Source: Chitinophagales bacterium (lineage in GTDB: Bacteria; Bacteroidota; Bacteroidia; Chitinophagales; Chitinophagaceae). Taken from it: a stretch of DNA of 64,000 nucleotides. Both the position numbers and the translations under genes were made by a program. Shown here one piece after another: positions 52,388-61,191 of this stretch (position 1 is the first letter of the stretch; each line of letters opens with the position of its first letter). The notes under the pieces were generated by a model. That model did no database searches, was not told the origin of the DNA, and saw only the letters and a program-made list of their open reading frames with translations. Location of the stretch: NCBI GenBank assembly GCA_015655125.1, contig JAATFP010000043.1, positions 1 to 64,000 on the forward strand, given 5' to 3'.

Positions 52388-53428
52388 TCAGAGCACCGCT
52401 ATTTTTTCTTTCCCGATCTTTTTTCCTGCCTCATCTGTAATGATCATAAAATACACGCCGCTTGCCCATGTAGCCGGAACAGGTATTTGCTGTGTTACTT
52501 TTTTATCAGCCGCTCTGTAGGTCTGCGCAGACATCAACGTGCCGGAAACATTTACAATCGCTACTTTATACGTTCCCGCACCTTTCAATTTTACAGAAAG
52601 ATTTACATTGCTACCTTTTTTAACCGGGTTCGGGTAAGCCGAGGTAGAAGGATTAACAAATTCTGCAACTTTCTGTAAGGTGTCCGTAACAAAATTTACT
52701 TTCACCACATGATACAAAAGTCCGCCAGCCGTAAATGAACAGATTCTTTTTTCTACATCAGAAGTGACAACCACTGTTTCCAGATTGGTAATGTCGCGCG
52801 CTAACTTTACCACACCCAAACTGATGTCCTTTACATTGATTGTTTCAGGCAAAAAGCCCACCGCTGTTATGGTCAATGTTTCAGATTGCTGGTGGCGGTA
52901 CAATTGCACTTTTCCTGAACTGTCTGCCACCAGGTATTTTCCATCAGAAACTTTTACGGTTGCATTGGCAACCGGCTCATCATTTTCATCTGTGATCTGG
53001 AAAGTTTTCAATTTTTCCAAAATACGGGAAGTCTTAACCGAAGATTCTGGTTGCGGCCGCATAACAGATACTGTTCCTGAAAATCCTGAATGCGTCACCG
53101 ATTGGGGCGCTTTTACCTGGGCTTTGGATTGTTGCCCCTTTGTTGTCATCAAAAAAAGCGCGACCAGGTATTTCCAGTAAAAGAATATTTTTTTACGCGG
53201 CGCGGGCTGGGATTGGATGGTCCGCTGCAATTGTTCGGAATGTACCCTTCCGCAAACATGCGGATCTTTTAGTTTTGTAAAATAATCGATCATCTGTCCA
53301 TCCGTCATCGCACTGAAATCAATGACGGTTTTGGCGCAGGAGTTGCAGAATCTTCCCTGTTCATCCGGCAGCATGTTATTCCAGTTTTCGTGGCAAGGTT
53401 CCGGAATGTGGATCTGTAGTTGTTGCAT
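52388..53428 (-). CDS. T9SS-tagged protein with Cys-rich N-terminus and one internal membrane helix
   Basis: This 346-residue protein has no N-terminal signal peptide. Cysteines at about 12, 28, 31 and 59 (PCHENWNNML, FCNSCAKTVIDFS, HVCGRV) lie before a membrane helix at about 81-95 (IFFYWKYLVALFLMTT). A CarboxypepD_reg-like domain follows (about 140-215: FQITDENDEPVANATVKVSDG). A type IX secretion C-terminal sorting domain closes the chain (about 265-346: AYPNPVKKGSNVNLSVKLKGAGTYKVAIVNVSG, WASGVYFMIITDEAGKKIG). Only the middle and tail would face the periplasm. The N-terminal cysteines look zinc- or cluster-binding. Role unknown; convergent with the TlpA gene. Confidence 0.78.
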   Translation of the reverse strand: MQQLQIHIPEPCHENWNNMLPDEQGRFCNSCAKTVIDFSAMTDGQMIDYFTKLKDPHVCGRVHSEQLQRTIQSQPAPRKKIFFYWKYLVALFLMTTKGQQSKAQVKAPQSVTHSGFSGTVSVMRPQPESSVKTSRILEKLKTFQITDENDEPVANATVKVSDGKYLVADSSGKVQLYRHQQSETLTITAVGFLPETINVKDISLGVVKLARDITNLETVVVTSDVEKRICSFTAGGLLYHVVKVNFVTDTLQKVAEFVNPSTSAYPNPVKKGSNVNLSVKLKGAGTYKVAIVNVSGTLMSAQTYRAADKKVTQQIPVPATWASGVYFMIITDEAGKKIGKEKIAVL

Positions 53429-53644
53429 GGCATTAGTTTTAGCAGGTTGTTAGATTCACTAAACCGCAATTTTTCACAAAGGGTTGGGTGTTTTTGTATG
53501 GCAACGGAAAATTTATATTAGCTGCATGACGTGAATGATGAGTAGTGAAATCTGTGAAATTAAAATAATGGTAAACAGTTAAAAATTTTAAAGATGAATG
53601 CCTGAAAATTATACCTTTTGAAGATTCCACCATTCACTATTCAC

Positions 53645-53652
53645 TAAATTTG
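53645..53652 (+). promoter_or_regulatory. TAnnTTTG -7 promoter box of uvrB
   Basis: TAAATTTG ends four bases (TTCT) before the ATG at 53657; a TTTG at 53617-53620, 24 bases upstream, may be the -33 element. A transcript starting normally would have almost no leader. Confidence 0.65.
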
Positions 53653-53656
53653 TTCT

Positions 53657-55693
53657 ATGCCTTTTAAATTAAACTCATCTTACACTCCTGCTGGCGACCA
53701 GCCCACGGCCATTGCACAATTGACCGAAGGTATCTTAAATGGGGAAAAACATCAGACGCTCCTCGGTGTTACGGGAAGTGGCAAAACTTTTACTATTGCC
53801 AATGTTATCCAGAACGTGCAACGACCCACATTAGTGCTTACGCACAACAAAACCCTGGTGGCGCAGTTGTATGGCGAGTTCAAGCAGTTTTTTCCTGATA
53901 ATGCTGTGGGGTATTTCGTATCATACTACGATTATTATCAGCCCGAAGCCTACATGCCCGTGAGCAATACTTATATCGAAAAAGATCTCAGCATCAACGA
54001 AGAGCTCGACAAGCTTCGCCTTCAGGCTACGGCACAATTGCTCAGCGGTCGCCGCGATATCATCGTGGTTGCCAGCGTGAGTTGTATCTACGGGATGGGA
54101 AATCCGGCAGAGTATGAAAATGGTATCATCCGTATTCACCAGGGACAGGTGATTTCGCGACAGGGATTTTTGCACGCGTTAGTAAATTCTTTGTATCAAC
54201 GCAGCCAGGGTGATTTTACCCGCGGCACATTTCGCGTAAAAGGTGATACGATAGACATCAATCTTCCATATGTCGATTTTGGTTATCGCATCAGTTTCTT
54301 CGGCGACGAGATTGAAAGTATTGAAACGCTTGAGCTTTCAAGCGGCAAGCGGATCAGCACCGTGGAGAATGCGGCTATCTTTCCGGCAACATTGTACCTT
54401 GCGCCGAAAGATATGCTTGCGCAGGTAATCGGTGAAATACAGGACGAATGTGCTGCGCAGGCGACCTACTTTAAAAATAGCGGCAAATATATTGAGGCGC
54501 AGAGAATCGAAGAACGGGTCAATTACGATCTTGAAATGATCCGGGAATTAGGTTATTGCAACGGTATCGAAAACTATTCGCGTTTCTTCGACAGGCGCGC
54601 ACCAGGCGCAAGACCCTTCTGCCTGCTTGATTATTTTCCTAAAGACTTCTTATTGGTGATAGATGAGAGTCACCAGACCATCCCACAGGTGAGTGGCATG
54701 TATGGCGGCGACAGAAGCAGAAAATTGGTATTGGTTGATTATGGGTTTCGTTTGCCCTCGGCGATGGACAACCGGCCACAGAATTTTCATGAATTCGAAA
54801 ATCTCGTTAACCAAACCATATATGTTTCGGCAACGCCGGGAGAATATGAACTCGAAAAAAGTGAGGGTGTGGTGGTGGAACAAGTGGTGCGGCCAACGGG
54901 CCTCCTGGATCCGCCGATCGAGATCAGGCCTTCGATCAACCAGATCGACGATCTGCTGGAAGCGATCGACGAACGCATTAAAAAAGGCGACCGGGTGCTG
55001 GTAACAACGCTCACAAAGCGCATGGCGGAAGAAATGGATAAATACCTGCATCGAATCGACATAAAAAGTAAATACATCCACAGCGAAGTGGATACGTTGG
55101 AAAGAGTGGAGATATTGAGAGAACTTCGGCTCGGGATAATCGATGTGCTGATCGGTGTGAACCTGTTGAGAGAAGGGCTGGATCTTCCGGAAGTGTCGCT
55201 CGTTGCCATACTGGATGCAGACAAAGAAGGGTTTTTGCGTAATGAGAGAAGCCTTACCCAAACTGCCGGTCGCGCTGCGCGCAACGTAGACGGGCTGGTA
55301 ATTTTTTACGCAGATAAGATGACGGAAAGCATGCAAAAAACGATCGATGAAACGACACGTCGCCGTGCAAAGCAGATCGCTTACAATGAGGAGCATGGAA
55401 TCGTACCCACCACGATCATCAAAACAAAGGAACAGGTTTTTGCGCAGGGAAGTGTGTTGGATGTAAAAGGTTATGACCCAAGCAATCCGTATGCTCTGCA
55501 AGGCGATGAAGACATTGTTCGTACCGCCGCCGAGGAACAGGAAACATACAAGACCATTCCGCAGATGGAAAAAGCAATTGCAAGAGTGAAGAAATCAATG
55601 GAAAAAGCCGCGCGTGACCTGGATTTTATGGAAGCGGCGCGGTTGCGGGATGAAATGTTTAAGATGAAAAAGGAATTGGAAGAGATGAAATAG
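53657..55693 (+). CDS. uvrB: Excinuclease ABC subunit B
   Basis: This 678-residue nucleotide-excision-repair helicase has every expected mark: Walker A LLGVTGSGKTFTIANVI, the beta-hairpin YYDYYQPEAYMPVSNTYIEKDLSINEE, Walker B-like LLVIDESHQTIPQ, motif V IGVNLLREGLDLPE and motif VI QTAGRAARN. The C-terminal UVR domain (about 640-675: ARVKKSMEKAARDLDFMEAARLRDEM) contacts UvrA and UvrC. It ends in TAG. Single gene; its predicted promoter leaves almost no leader. Convergent with the metH second part. Confidence 0.98.
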   Translation: MPFKLNSSYTPAGDQPTAIAQLTEGILNGEKHQTLLGVTGSGKTFTIANVIQNVQRPTLVLTHNKTLVAQLYGEFKQFFPDNAVGYFVSYYDYYQPEAYMPVSNTYIEKDLSINEELDKLRLQATAQLLSGRRDIIVVASVSCIYGMGNPAEYENGIIRIHQGQVISRQGFLHALVNSLYQRSQGDFTRGTFRVKGDTIDINLPYVDFGYRISFFGDEIESIETLELSSGKRISTVENAAIFPATLYLAPKDMLAQVIGEIQDECAAQATYFKNSGKYIEAQRIEERVNYDLEMIRELGYCNGIENYSRFFDRRAPGARPFCLLDYFPKDFLLVIDESHQTIPQVSGMYGGDRSRKLVLVDYGFRLPSAMDNRPQNFHEFENLVNQTIYVSATPGEYELEKSEGVVVEQVVRPTGLLDPPIEIRPSINQIDDLLEAIDERIKKGDRVLVTTLTKRMAEEMDKYLHRIDIKSKYIHSEVDTLERVEILRELRLGIIDVLIGVNLLREGLDLPEVSLVAILDADKEGFLRNERSLTQTAGRAARNVDGLVIFYADKMTESMQKTIDETTRRRAKQIAYNEEHGIVPTTIIKTKEQVFAQGSVLDVKGYDPSNPYALQGDEDIVRTAAEEQETYKTIPQMEKAIARVKKSMEKAARDLDFMEAARLRDEMFKMKKELEEMK

Positions 55694-55702
55694 CAAATAA
55701 AA

Positions 55703-55766
55703 AATAAGGAATTAGAAAGTTACCCTGTAAAATTATTTGAACTGTGTAACTTTCTAATTCCTTATT
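55703..55766. repeat. Perfect 20-bp inverted repeat between uvrB and metH
   Basis: AATAAGGAATTAGAAAGTTA (55703-55722) and its exact inverted copy (55747-55766) enclose 24 bases. The right arm covers the metH stop codon. It would fold on either transcript and separate the convergent genes. Confidence 0.9.
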
Positions 55767-58482
55767 CCAAAATAGGCCGCAACCAGCGTGTAACTTCTTC
55801 CAGCGGCATTTCTTTCCTTTGGGTGTAATCAAACAGCTGGTCTTTTTCAATTTTTCCTACGCCAAAATATTTGCTTTCGGGATGTGCAAAGTACCAGCCG
55901 CAAACAGAAGATGCGGGATACATTGCCAGCGATTCTGTAAGATGGATGCCCGTGGCTCCTTCGCCACCAAGCAATTCAAACAGTTTATATTTTTCGGTAT
56001 GATCCGGACATGCAGGATAGCCCGGTGCCGGCCGGATGCCCATGTATTCTTCTTTGATAAGCTGTTCGTTTGTCAGGTGTTCGTCGCTCACGTAGCCCCA
56101 GAATTCCGTCCGTGTTTTTTTGTGCAGCAGTTCGGCAAATGCTTCCGCGAGCCTGTCTGCCAGCGCCTGCAAAGTAATCTTGCTGTAGTCATCAAGATTT
56201 TCTTCAAACCTTTTGATGTGTGGTTCGATGCCTTGTATGGTTACAGAAAATGCACCAATATGGTCTTGTGAGGAGTGGCCTTCCGGTGCAATAAAATCGG
56301 CGAGGCTTAAATTTGGCTGTCCCGCAGCCTTTTTTATCTGCTGCCGCAAAAATTCCAGCTTTAATATTTTGCCGTCATCGTGTACATGCACCGAATCACT
56401 CGCTGTTTTATTGGCTTCCCAAAATCCAACAACACCTTGCGCCTTTAGCCATTTTTCCCCGATAAGTTGTTTCAATAGAACCCGGGCATCGTTGTACAAT
56501 TTTGTTGCCTCTACACCCACAACTTTATCTGTGAGGATCGCCGGAAATTTTCCGTGCAGCTCCCATGCGATGAAGAATGGCTGCCAGTCGATAAATTCCG
56601 CAATATCTTCCAGCGGATAATCACTGAAAACCCTTGTTCCGGTAAATGTTGGTTTTACGGGTGTAAAATCTTTCCAGTTGATCGGAGCCACATTTTGCCG
56701 GGCTTCCTCAAACGTGAGATATTGCTTTACAGATTTCTTATTACCGAAATCGGTTTTTAATTTATCATATTCTGTTTTGATACTTTCCAGGAAGGATGCT
56801 TTGGTTTCTTTGTTAAGTAAACTGCCGGCAACGGTTACGCTGCGGCTTGCGTCCAGCACATGTACCACACCATTGCCATATTCCGGTGCGATCTTCACTG
56901 CGGTATGCATGCGGCTCGTGGTTGCACCGCCGATCAAAAGCGGCAGATCCATTTGCAGACGCGCCATCTCCCGGCCAATGTGTACCATTTCATCCAGTGA
57001 CGGCGTGATCAAACCGCTCAGGCCTATTATATCAACCTTGTGTTTTTTTGCTTCGGATAAAATTTTATCTGCAGGCACCATCACGCCAAGATCAATGATA
57101 TCATATCCATTGCACCCGAGTACAACGCCAACAATATTTTTACCGATGTCATGCACATCGCCTTTAACAGTGGCCAACAATATTTTTGCGGCACCGGCCC
57201 CTTCTTCATTTGTAGTTCCTGCAGCGATATGTGCCAATCTTTTTTCTTCTTTTTCCTGCTCTATGAACGGCGTAAGAACGGCCACAGCTTTTTTCATTAC
57301 ACGCGCACTTTTTACTACCTGTGGTAAAAACATTTTTCCGGCACCAAACAGGTCGCCCACAATGTTCATCCCATCCATCAGCGGGCCCTCGATGACATCG
57401 AGTGGTTTTGGATATTTTTGACGAGCCTCTTCCGTATCCTGGTCGATATATTCTGTGATTCCGTTTACCAACGAATGTGCCATGCGTTTTTCAACAGGTT
57501 CATTGCGCCAGCTTTCATCTTTTACGGTTTCTTTGCCTTTCGCTTTTACCGTTTCGGCAAACTGGATGAGCTTTTCGGTGGCGCTGTTGTCATCATTATT
57601 TCTATTCAGAATTACGTCTTCGCAAAGCTGCCGCAATGTTGGCTCTATTTCATCATATACAACCAGCTGGCCGGCATTTACGATGCCCATGTCCATTCCG
57701 GCAGCGATCGCATAATAAAGAAACACACTGTGGATCGCTTCGCGTACATGATCATTTCCACGGAAAGAAAAAGACACGTTGCTTACACCGCCACTCACTT
57801 TGGTGAGTGGCATGAGTTTTTTTATTTCACGTGTGCCTTCGATAAAATCTACTGCATAATTGTTGTGTTCCTCAATGCCCGTTGCGATAGCAAAAATGTT
57901 GGGGTCAAAAATGATGTCCTGCGGTTCGTAACCAACCTGCTCCGTTAAGATCTTATAAGCCCGATGGCAGATTTCCACTTTCCTTTCTTTTGTATCGGCC
58001 TGTCCAACTTCGTCAAAAGCCATTACGATTACGGAAGCTCCATAGCTTTTGCAAATGAATGCCTGCTCGATGAACTTCGCTTCGCCTTCTTTCATGGAAA
58101 TGGAATTCACAATGCATTTTCCCTGTACACATTTCAGTCCCGCTTCGATGATCTCGAACTTACTGCTGTCGATCATGATGGGAATCTTTGCGATGTCGGG
58201 TTCGGCTTGTACAAGATTCAGGAAAGTACGCATCGCTTCCACGCCTTCAAGCATAGCATCATCCATATTTACGTCAATCACCTGTGCGCCGCTTTCAACC
58301 TGTTGGCGGGCAACGGACAGGGCTTCCTCATACAATCCATCGCGGATGAGCCGCGCAAATTTTTTACTTCCCGTTACGTTGGTGCGTTCCCCAACGTTGA
58401 TGAAATTTGTTTCCGGCCTTACGGTGAGTGGCTCGAGGCCGCTGAGGCGGAGGTAAGGTTTGATATGTATCGGTTCAGTCAT
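55762..58482 (-). CDS. metH: Methionine synthase, C-terminal part (folate, cobalamin and activation domains)
   Basis: This 906-residue polypeptide lacks the homocysteine domain, which is encoded separately at 59042-60058. It begins with the pterin-binding domain (about 25-290: [33 protein letters not shown]). The cap and cobalamin-binding domains (about 330-560) include [26 protein letters not shown] with the B12 His ligand. The SAM-dependent activation domain is about 600-906 ([22 protein letters not shown]). It takes the methyl group from 5-methyltetrahydrofolate through B12. The ATG gives a normal start. A GxxExxY gene lies between it and the first half. Confidence 0.95.
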   Translation of the reverse strand: MTEPIHIKPYLRLSGLEPLTVRPETNFINVGERTNVTGSKKFARLIRDGLYEEALSVARQQVESGAQVIDVNMDDAMLEGVEAMRTFLNLVQAEPDIAKIPIMIDSSKFEIIEAGLKCVQGKCIVNSISMKEGEAKFIEQAFICKSYGASVIVMAFDEVGQADTKERKVEICHRAYKILTEQVGYEPQDIIFDPNIFAIATGIEEHNNYAVDFIEGTREIKKLMPLTKVSGGVSNVSFSFRGNDHVREAIHSVFLYYAIAAGMDMGIVNAGQLVVYDEIEPTLRQLCEDVILNRNNDDNSATEKLIQFAETVKAKGKETVKDESWRNEPVEKRMAHSLVNGITEYIDQDTEEARQKYPKPLDVIEGPLMDGMNIVGDLFGAGKMFLPQVVKSARVMKKAVAVLTPFIEQEKEEKRLAHIAAGTTNEEGAGAAKILLATVKGDVHDIGKNIVGVVLGCNGYDIIDLGVMVPADKILSEAKKHKVDIIGLSGLITPSLDEMVHIGREMARLQMDLPLLIGGATTSRMHTAVKIAPEYGNGVVHVLDASRSVTVAGSLLNKETKASFLESIKTEYDKLKTDFGNKKSVKQYLTFEEARQNVAPINWKDFTPVKPTFTGTRVFSDYPLEDIAEFIDWQPFFIAWELHGKFPAILTDKVVGVEATKLYNDARVLLKQLIGEKWLKAQGVVGFWEANKTASDSVHVHDDGKILKLEFLRQQIKKAAGQPNLSLADFIAPEGHSSQDHIGAFSVTIQGIEPHIKRFEENLDDYSKITLQALADRLAEAFAELLHKKTRTEFWGYVSDEHLTNEQLIKEEYMGIRPAPGYPACPDHTEKYKLFELLGGEGATGIHLTESLAMYPASSVCGWYFAHPESKYFGVGKIEKDQLFDYTQRKEMPLEEVTRWLRPILE

Positions 58483-58521
58483 GTTTTATTTTTTGCCACA
58501 GAGGCACGGCGTCACGAGGGT

Positions 58522-58929
58522 TCACAACGTGTATAGAATATATCTTTTTATGCCGTCTTTCATTATTGGTGAATGAAAATTTATAATATAGCCGAGTCTT
58601 TTTTGTGATAGCTTCAAGTAACTAAGTATTTGAGCTTCCCAAACTTTGTGATATAAATCTTGCGCTTTAAGTTTGATAATTAATGATTCGTCTACCAAAA
58701 TATCTATTTTTAAAGCATTCTCAACTTCCAGGCCCTCATAATTTAAGGCAATGGCTGTTTGCCTTGAAAAAGCAATTGCTCTTAGAAAAAGCTCATGACA
58801 AAAACATTGTTCATAAACACTTTCTAACAAACCTGGCCCAAGCAGGCGGTGGATCTTAAAAGCTATATCCACAATTTCTCGCGCGATAAAATTTTCTCTT
58901 TTCGAGAGTGGGGAAAAATAATGTTCCAT
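58522..58929 (-). CDS. GxxExxY family protein
   Basis: This 135-residue protein has the family signature GPGLLESVYE in AFKIHRLLGPGLLESVYEQCFCHEL. A beta-hairpin-rich part follows (ALKIDILVDESLIIKLKAQ), then AQILSYLKLSQKRLGYIINFHSPIMKDGIKRYIL. These are the hallmark lines of the GxxExxY family, common in Bacteroidota, of unknown function and related to the PD-(D/E)xK nuclease fold by proposal. It sits between the two metH genes. It is more AT-rich than its neighbours, so an inserted gene is likely. Confidence 0.92.
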   Translation of the reverse strand: MEHYFSPLSKRENFIAREIVDIAFKIHRLLGPGLLESVYEQCFCHELFLRAIAFSRQTAIALNYEGLEVENALKIDILVDESLIIKLKAQDLYHKVWEAQILSYLKLSQKRLGYIINFHSPIMKDGIKRYILYTL

Positions 58930-59041
58930 AATGCTTTACGTTGTGTTCCGTCGTGACCTTTGTGTCGTTGTGGTTCAAATTGTAAAGCAACGAAATCAGC
59001 ATTATTTAACCATGTGAAAAACCTCACTCAATCACATTATT

Positions 59042-60058
59042 TTACACCAACTCTCTTTCCAAAACCGGCAACGCCCGCGGCTTAAATTTCGCCACTTCAT
59101 CCGCAATATGCTTGATATGATCCGGCGTAGTTCCGCAGCAGCCACCTACAATATTCAACCAGCCATTGGCCGCCCATTCTTCAATGATGTGTGCCGTTTC
59201 ATGCGGCTGTTCATCGTATTCGCCAAAGGCATTTGGCAAGCCTGCGTTTGGATAAGCCGACGTGTAGCAGCCCGCAATGGAACTTAGTTCTTCAATGTGC
59301 GGACGCATTTCCTGTGCGCCCAATGCGCAATTGAGACCAATGCTCAAAGGTTTGGCGTGCATCACCGAAACGTAAAATGCTTCCAGTGTTTGTCCGCTTA
59401 GCGTACGGCCGCTGGCATCGGTGATCGTTCCGCTGATCATCACCGGCAGTTCCGGCTGGTTATTTTTCCGGAAAAAATTTTTGATGGCGAAGATGGCCGC
59501 TTTTGCATTCAGCGTATCGAAGATCGTTTCGATGAGCAGGATATCCACGCCGCCGTCTACCAAACCTTTTATCTGTTCCGTATAAGCATCGGCCACTTCA
59601 TCAAACGTTACGGCCCTGAAACCCGGATTGTTCACATCCGGCGAAAGGCTCAATGTTTTGTTGAGCGGGCCGATCGCACCGGCCACGAAACGTGGTTTGT
59701 CCGGGTTTCGGGAAGTATATTCATCCGCTGCCGTGCGTGCGCATCTTGCGGAAGCGACATTCATTTCGTATGCCAGCGACTGCATATCATAATCTGCCTG
59801 TGCAATGACGGTGCTGCTGAAAGTATTTGTTTCGATAATGTCGGCACCGGCTTCCAGGTATTCTTTGTGAATGCCGATAATGATATCTGGCCGGGTGATG
59901 CTGAGCAGGTCGTTGTTTCCCTGCACATCGGTGTGCCAGTCTTTGAACCGCTCGCCGCGATAATCGGCTTCGGCCAGTTTATGCCGCTGGATCATGGTAC
60001 CCATGGCACCATCGATGATGAGGATCCTGTTTTTGAGTGCTTCCTGTATTGTTTTCAT
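59042..60058 (-). CDS. metH: Methionine synthase, homocysteine S-methyltransferase part
   Basis: This 338-residue TIM barrel starts [38 protein letters not shown]. The zinc-binding cysteines are in [14 protein letters not shown] (about 241) and [12 protein letters not shown] (about 307-308). It binds homocysteine and accepts the methyl group from B12 carried by the second polypeptide (55762-58482). The two-gene form is widespread in Bacteroidota, but here a GxxExxY gene separates the parts. No SAM or cobalamin riboswitch motif was recognised upstream. Confidence 0.95.
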   Translation of the reverse strand: MKTIQEALKNRILIIDGAMGTMIQRHKLAEADYRGERFKDWHTDVQGNNDLLSITRPDIIIGIHKEYLEAGADIIETNTFSSTVIAQADYDMQSLAYEMNVASARCARTAADEYTSRNPDKPRFVAGAIGPLNKTLSLSPDVNNPGFRAVTFDEVADAYTEQIKGLVDGGVDILLIETIFDTLNAKAAIFAIKNFFRKNNQPELPVMISGTITDASGRTLSGQTLEAFYVSVMHAKPLSIGLNCALGAQEMRPHIEELSSIAGCYTSAYPNAGLPNAFGEYDEQPHETAHIIEEWAANGWLNIVGGCCGTTPDHIKHIADEVAKFKPRALPVLERELV

Positions 60059-60404
60059 CCTGTTTCCTTTTTATCCGATGCACAAAGTCATGGGAACAAT
60101 ATTGTAATTCCGCAAAAAAGTTGATTGACTGAAACGAAGGACAAATCCTGTTGGAGGTGGGAGATGGGTTCGTTTATTAGTTCAAATTCTTTTTGGAGCA
60201 AGGGTTGAACAATAAACAAATCCGCCCTTGCAGGGCAAAGGTAGTATAATTAGTGAAAAAGTCAAAGGTCAAAGGTGAATGGTTAAATCCTGAAAAGACA
60301 ACAGAAAATTCTCCGGAAATTTTCAAACAAATTACTATTCTAAAAACTCTTTGAAGATTTCAACATTCATTCAGGGATCAAGCCGGAGCTTCGGGATATA
60401 TTCA
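60059..60404. other. Spacer between the metH first half and recR (346 bases)
   Basis: No gene is seen. It contains a small hairpin GCCCTTGCAGGGC near 60225, a tandem TCAAAGG pair near 60257 and a GCCGGAGCTTCGG word near 60382 like the family F repeat. It should hold the metH promoter, but no clear TAnnTTTG box was found. Confidence 0.5.
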
Positions 60405-60479
60405 CTATTGACCAATATAATGCTCCACTGCGATCCTGTTGCTGATGCTTTTAGCCAGCGTCATTTCATCGGCATACTA
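60405..60479 (-). other. Former C-terminal end of RecR, cut off by an amber codon
   Basis: After the TAG at 60479-60477, the same frame continues YADEMTLAKSISNRIAVEHY and ends after 23 codons at TAG 60407-60405. This matches the conserved GGxLEYADExTL C-terminus of RecR, with the amber codon exactly at the Glu. A GAG to TAG change explains it. It is in frame and otherwise intact. Confidence 0.85.
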
Positions 60480-61022
60480 CAGTTCACCACCAAATGCGAT
60501 GCCCCGGGCAATCGTAGTAATTTTAACGGGCACTTCTTTTAATTTGCGGCCGATATAGTAGATCGTTGTGTCGCCTTGTATGTTTGGATTAAGTGCAAAT
60601 ATAACTTCCGCGATGCCTTCATTTTTGATGCGAAAAACGAGGTCGTCGATGGTAAGTTGTTCGGGTCCAATACCATCCAGTGGCGAAATAATGCCACCCA
60701 ATACGTGATACAAGCCATTGAATTGCTGTGTGCTTTCGATAGCGATCACATCGCGGATATTTTCAACAACGCAGATGGTTTGCTGGTTGCGGAGCGTATT
60801 GCTGCAGATATTACACATTTCTTTGTCGGAGATATTGTGGCAGCGGAGGCAGAATTTTATTTCGTTGCGCATCTTGGAAACGGTCGCGCTGAAATGATCC
60901 ACTTCGGTTTCCTGTTGCTTCAGCAAATGCAGCACGAGCCGAAGGGCCGTTTTTTTTCCGATACCGGGAAGCTTTGCAAATTCATTTACCGCGTTTTCCA
61001 GAAGCGAAGAAGAGAAGATCAT
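60477..61022 (-). CDS. recR: Recombination protein RecR, truncated by a premature amber codon
   Basis: The 181 residues hold the helix-hairpin-helix FAKLPGIGKKTALRLVL (about 15-31), the four-Cys zinc finger CLRCHNISDKEMCNIC (about 58-73) and the Toprim domain CVVENIRDVIAIEST onward. It ends at IARGIAFGGEL-stop, whereas RecR normally continues EYADEVTL and some 15-20 residues more; that tail is intact in frame after the TAG. With read-through it would have 205 residues, the usual length. RecR loads RecA with RecO in gap repair. Truncation may disable it, or the TAG may be a sequencing error. A TACCTTTG box lies four bases before the ATG. Confidence 0.93.
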   Translation of the reverse strand: MIFSSSLLENAVNEFAKLPGIGKKTALRLVLHLLKQQETEVDHFSATVSKMRNEIKFCLRCHNISDKEMCNICSNTLRNQQTICVVENIRDVIAIESTQQFNGLYHVLGGIISPLDGIGPEQLTIDDLVFRIKNEGIAEVIFALNPNIQGDTTIYYIGRKLKEVPVKITTIARGIAFGGEL

Positions 61023-61026
61023 AGGG

Positions 61027-61034
61027 CAAAGGTA
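61027..61034 (-). promoter_or_regulatory. TAnnTTTG -7 promoter box of recR
   Basis: The minus strand reads TACCTTTG, four bases (CCCT) before the ATG at 61022. No clear -33 TTTG is seen. Confidence 0.55.
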
Positions 61035-61191
61035 AATTATAATGGATAATGTATAATTGATAATGTTTGCGTGTTCCGGGTCTTCATTATTTGGATAAAA
61101 ACTATAAAACGTAAGAAATTATCCAATATCCATTCTTTCATTTTCTATTCTTTGGAAGCAGATTTGCAGTATTCCCCGAAAAAGATTTAGT

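Noticed and set aside
54650-55501. 283-residue ORF opposite uvrB
   Set aside because: uvrB helicase motifs fill this stretch; the minus frame is a shadow.
60059-60404. SAM or cobalamin riboswitch upstream of metH
   Set aside because: No conserved cores of SAM-I, SAM-II or the cobalamin element were recognised in the minus strand.
60477-60479. Reassignment of TAG as a sense codon in this genome
   Set aside because: Other genes here (LytTR regulator, phosphoesterase, uvrB) clearly end at TAG, so a local nonsense change or error is more likely.
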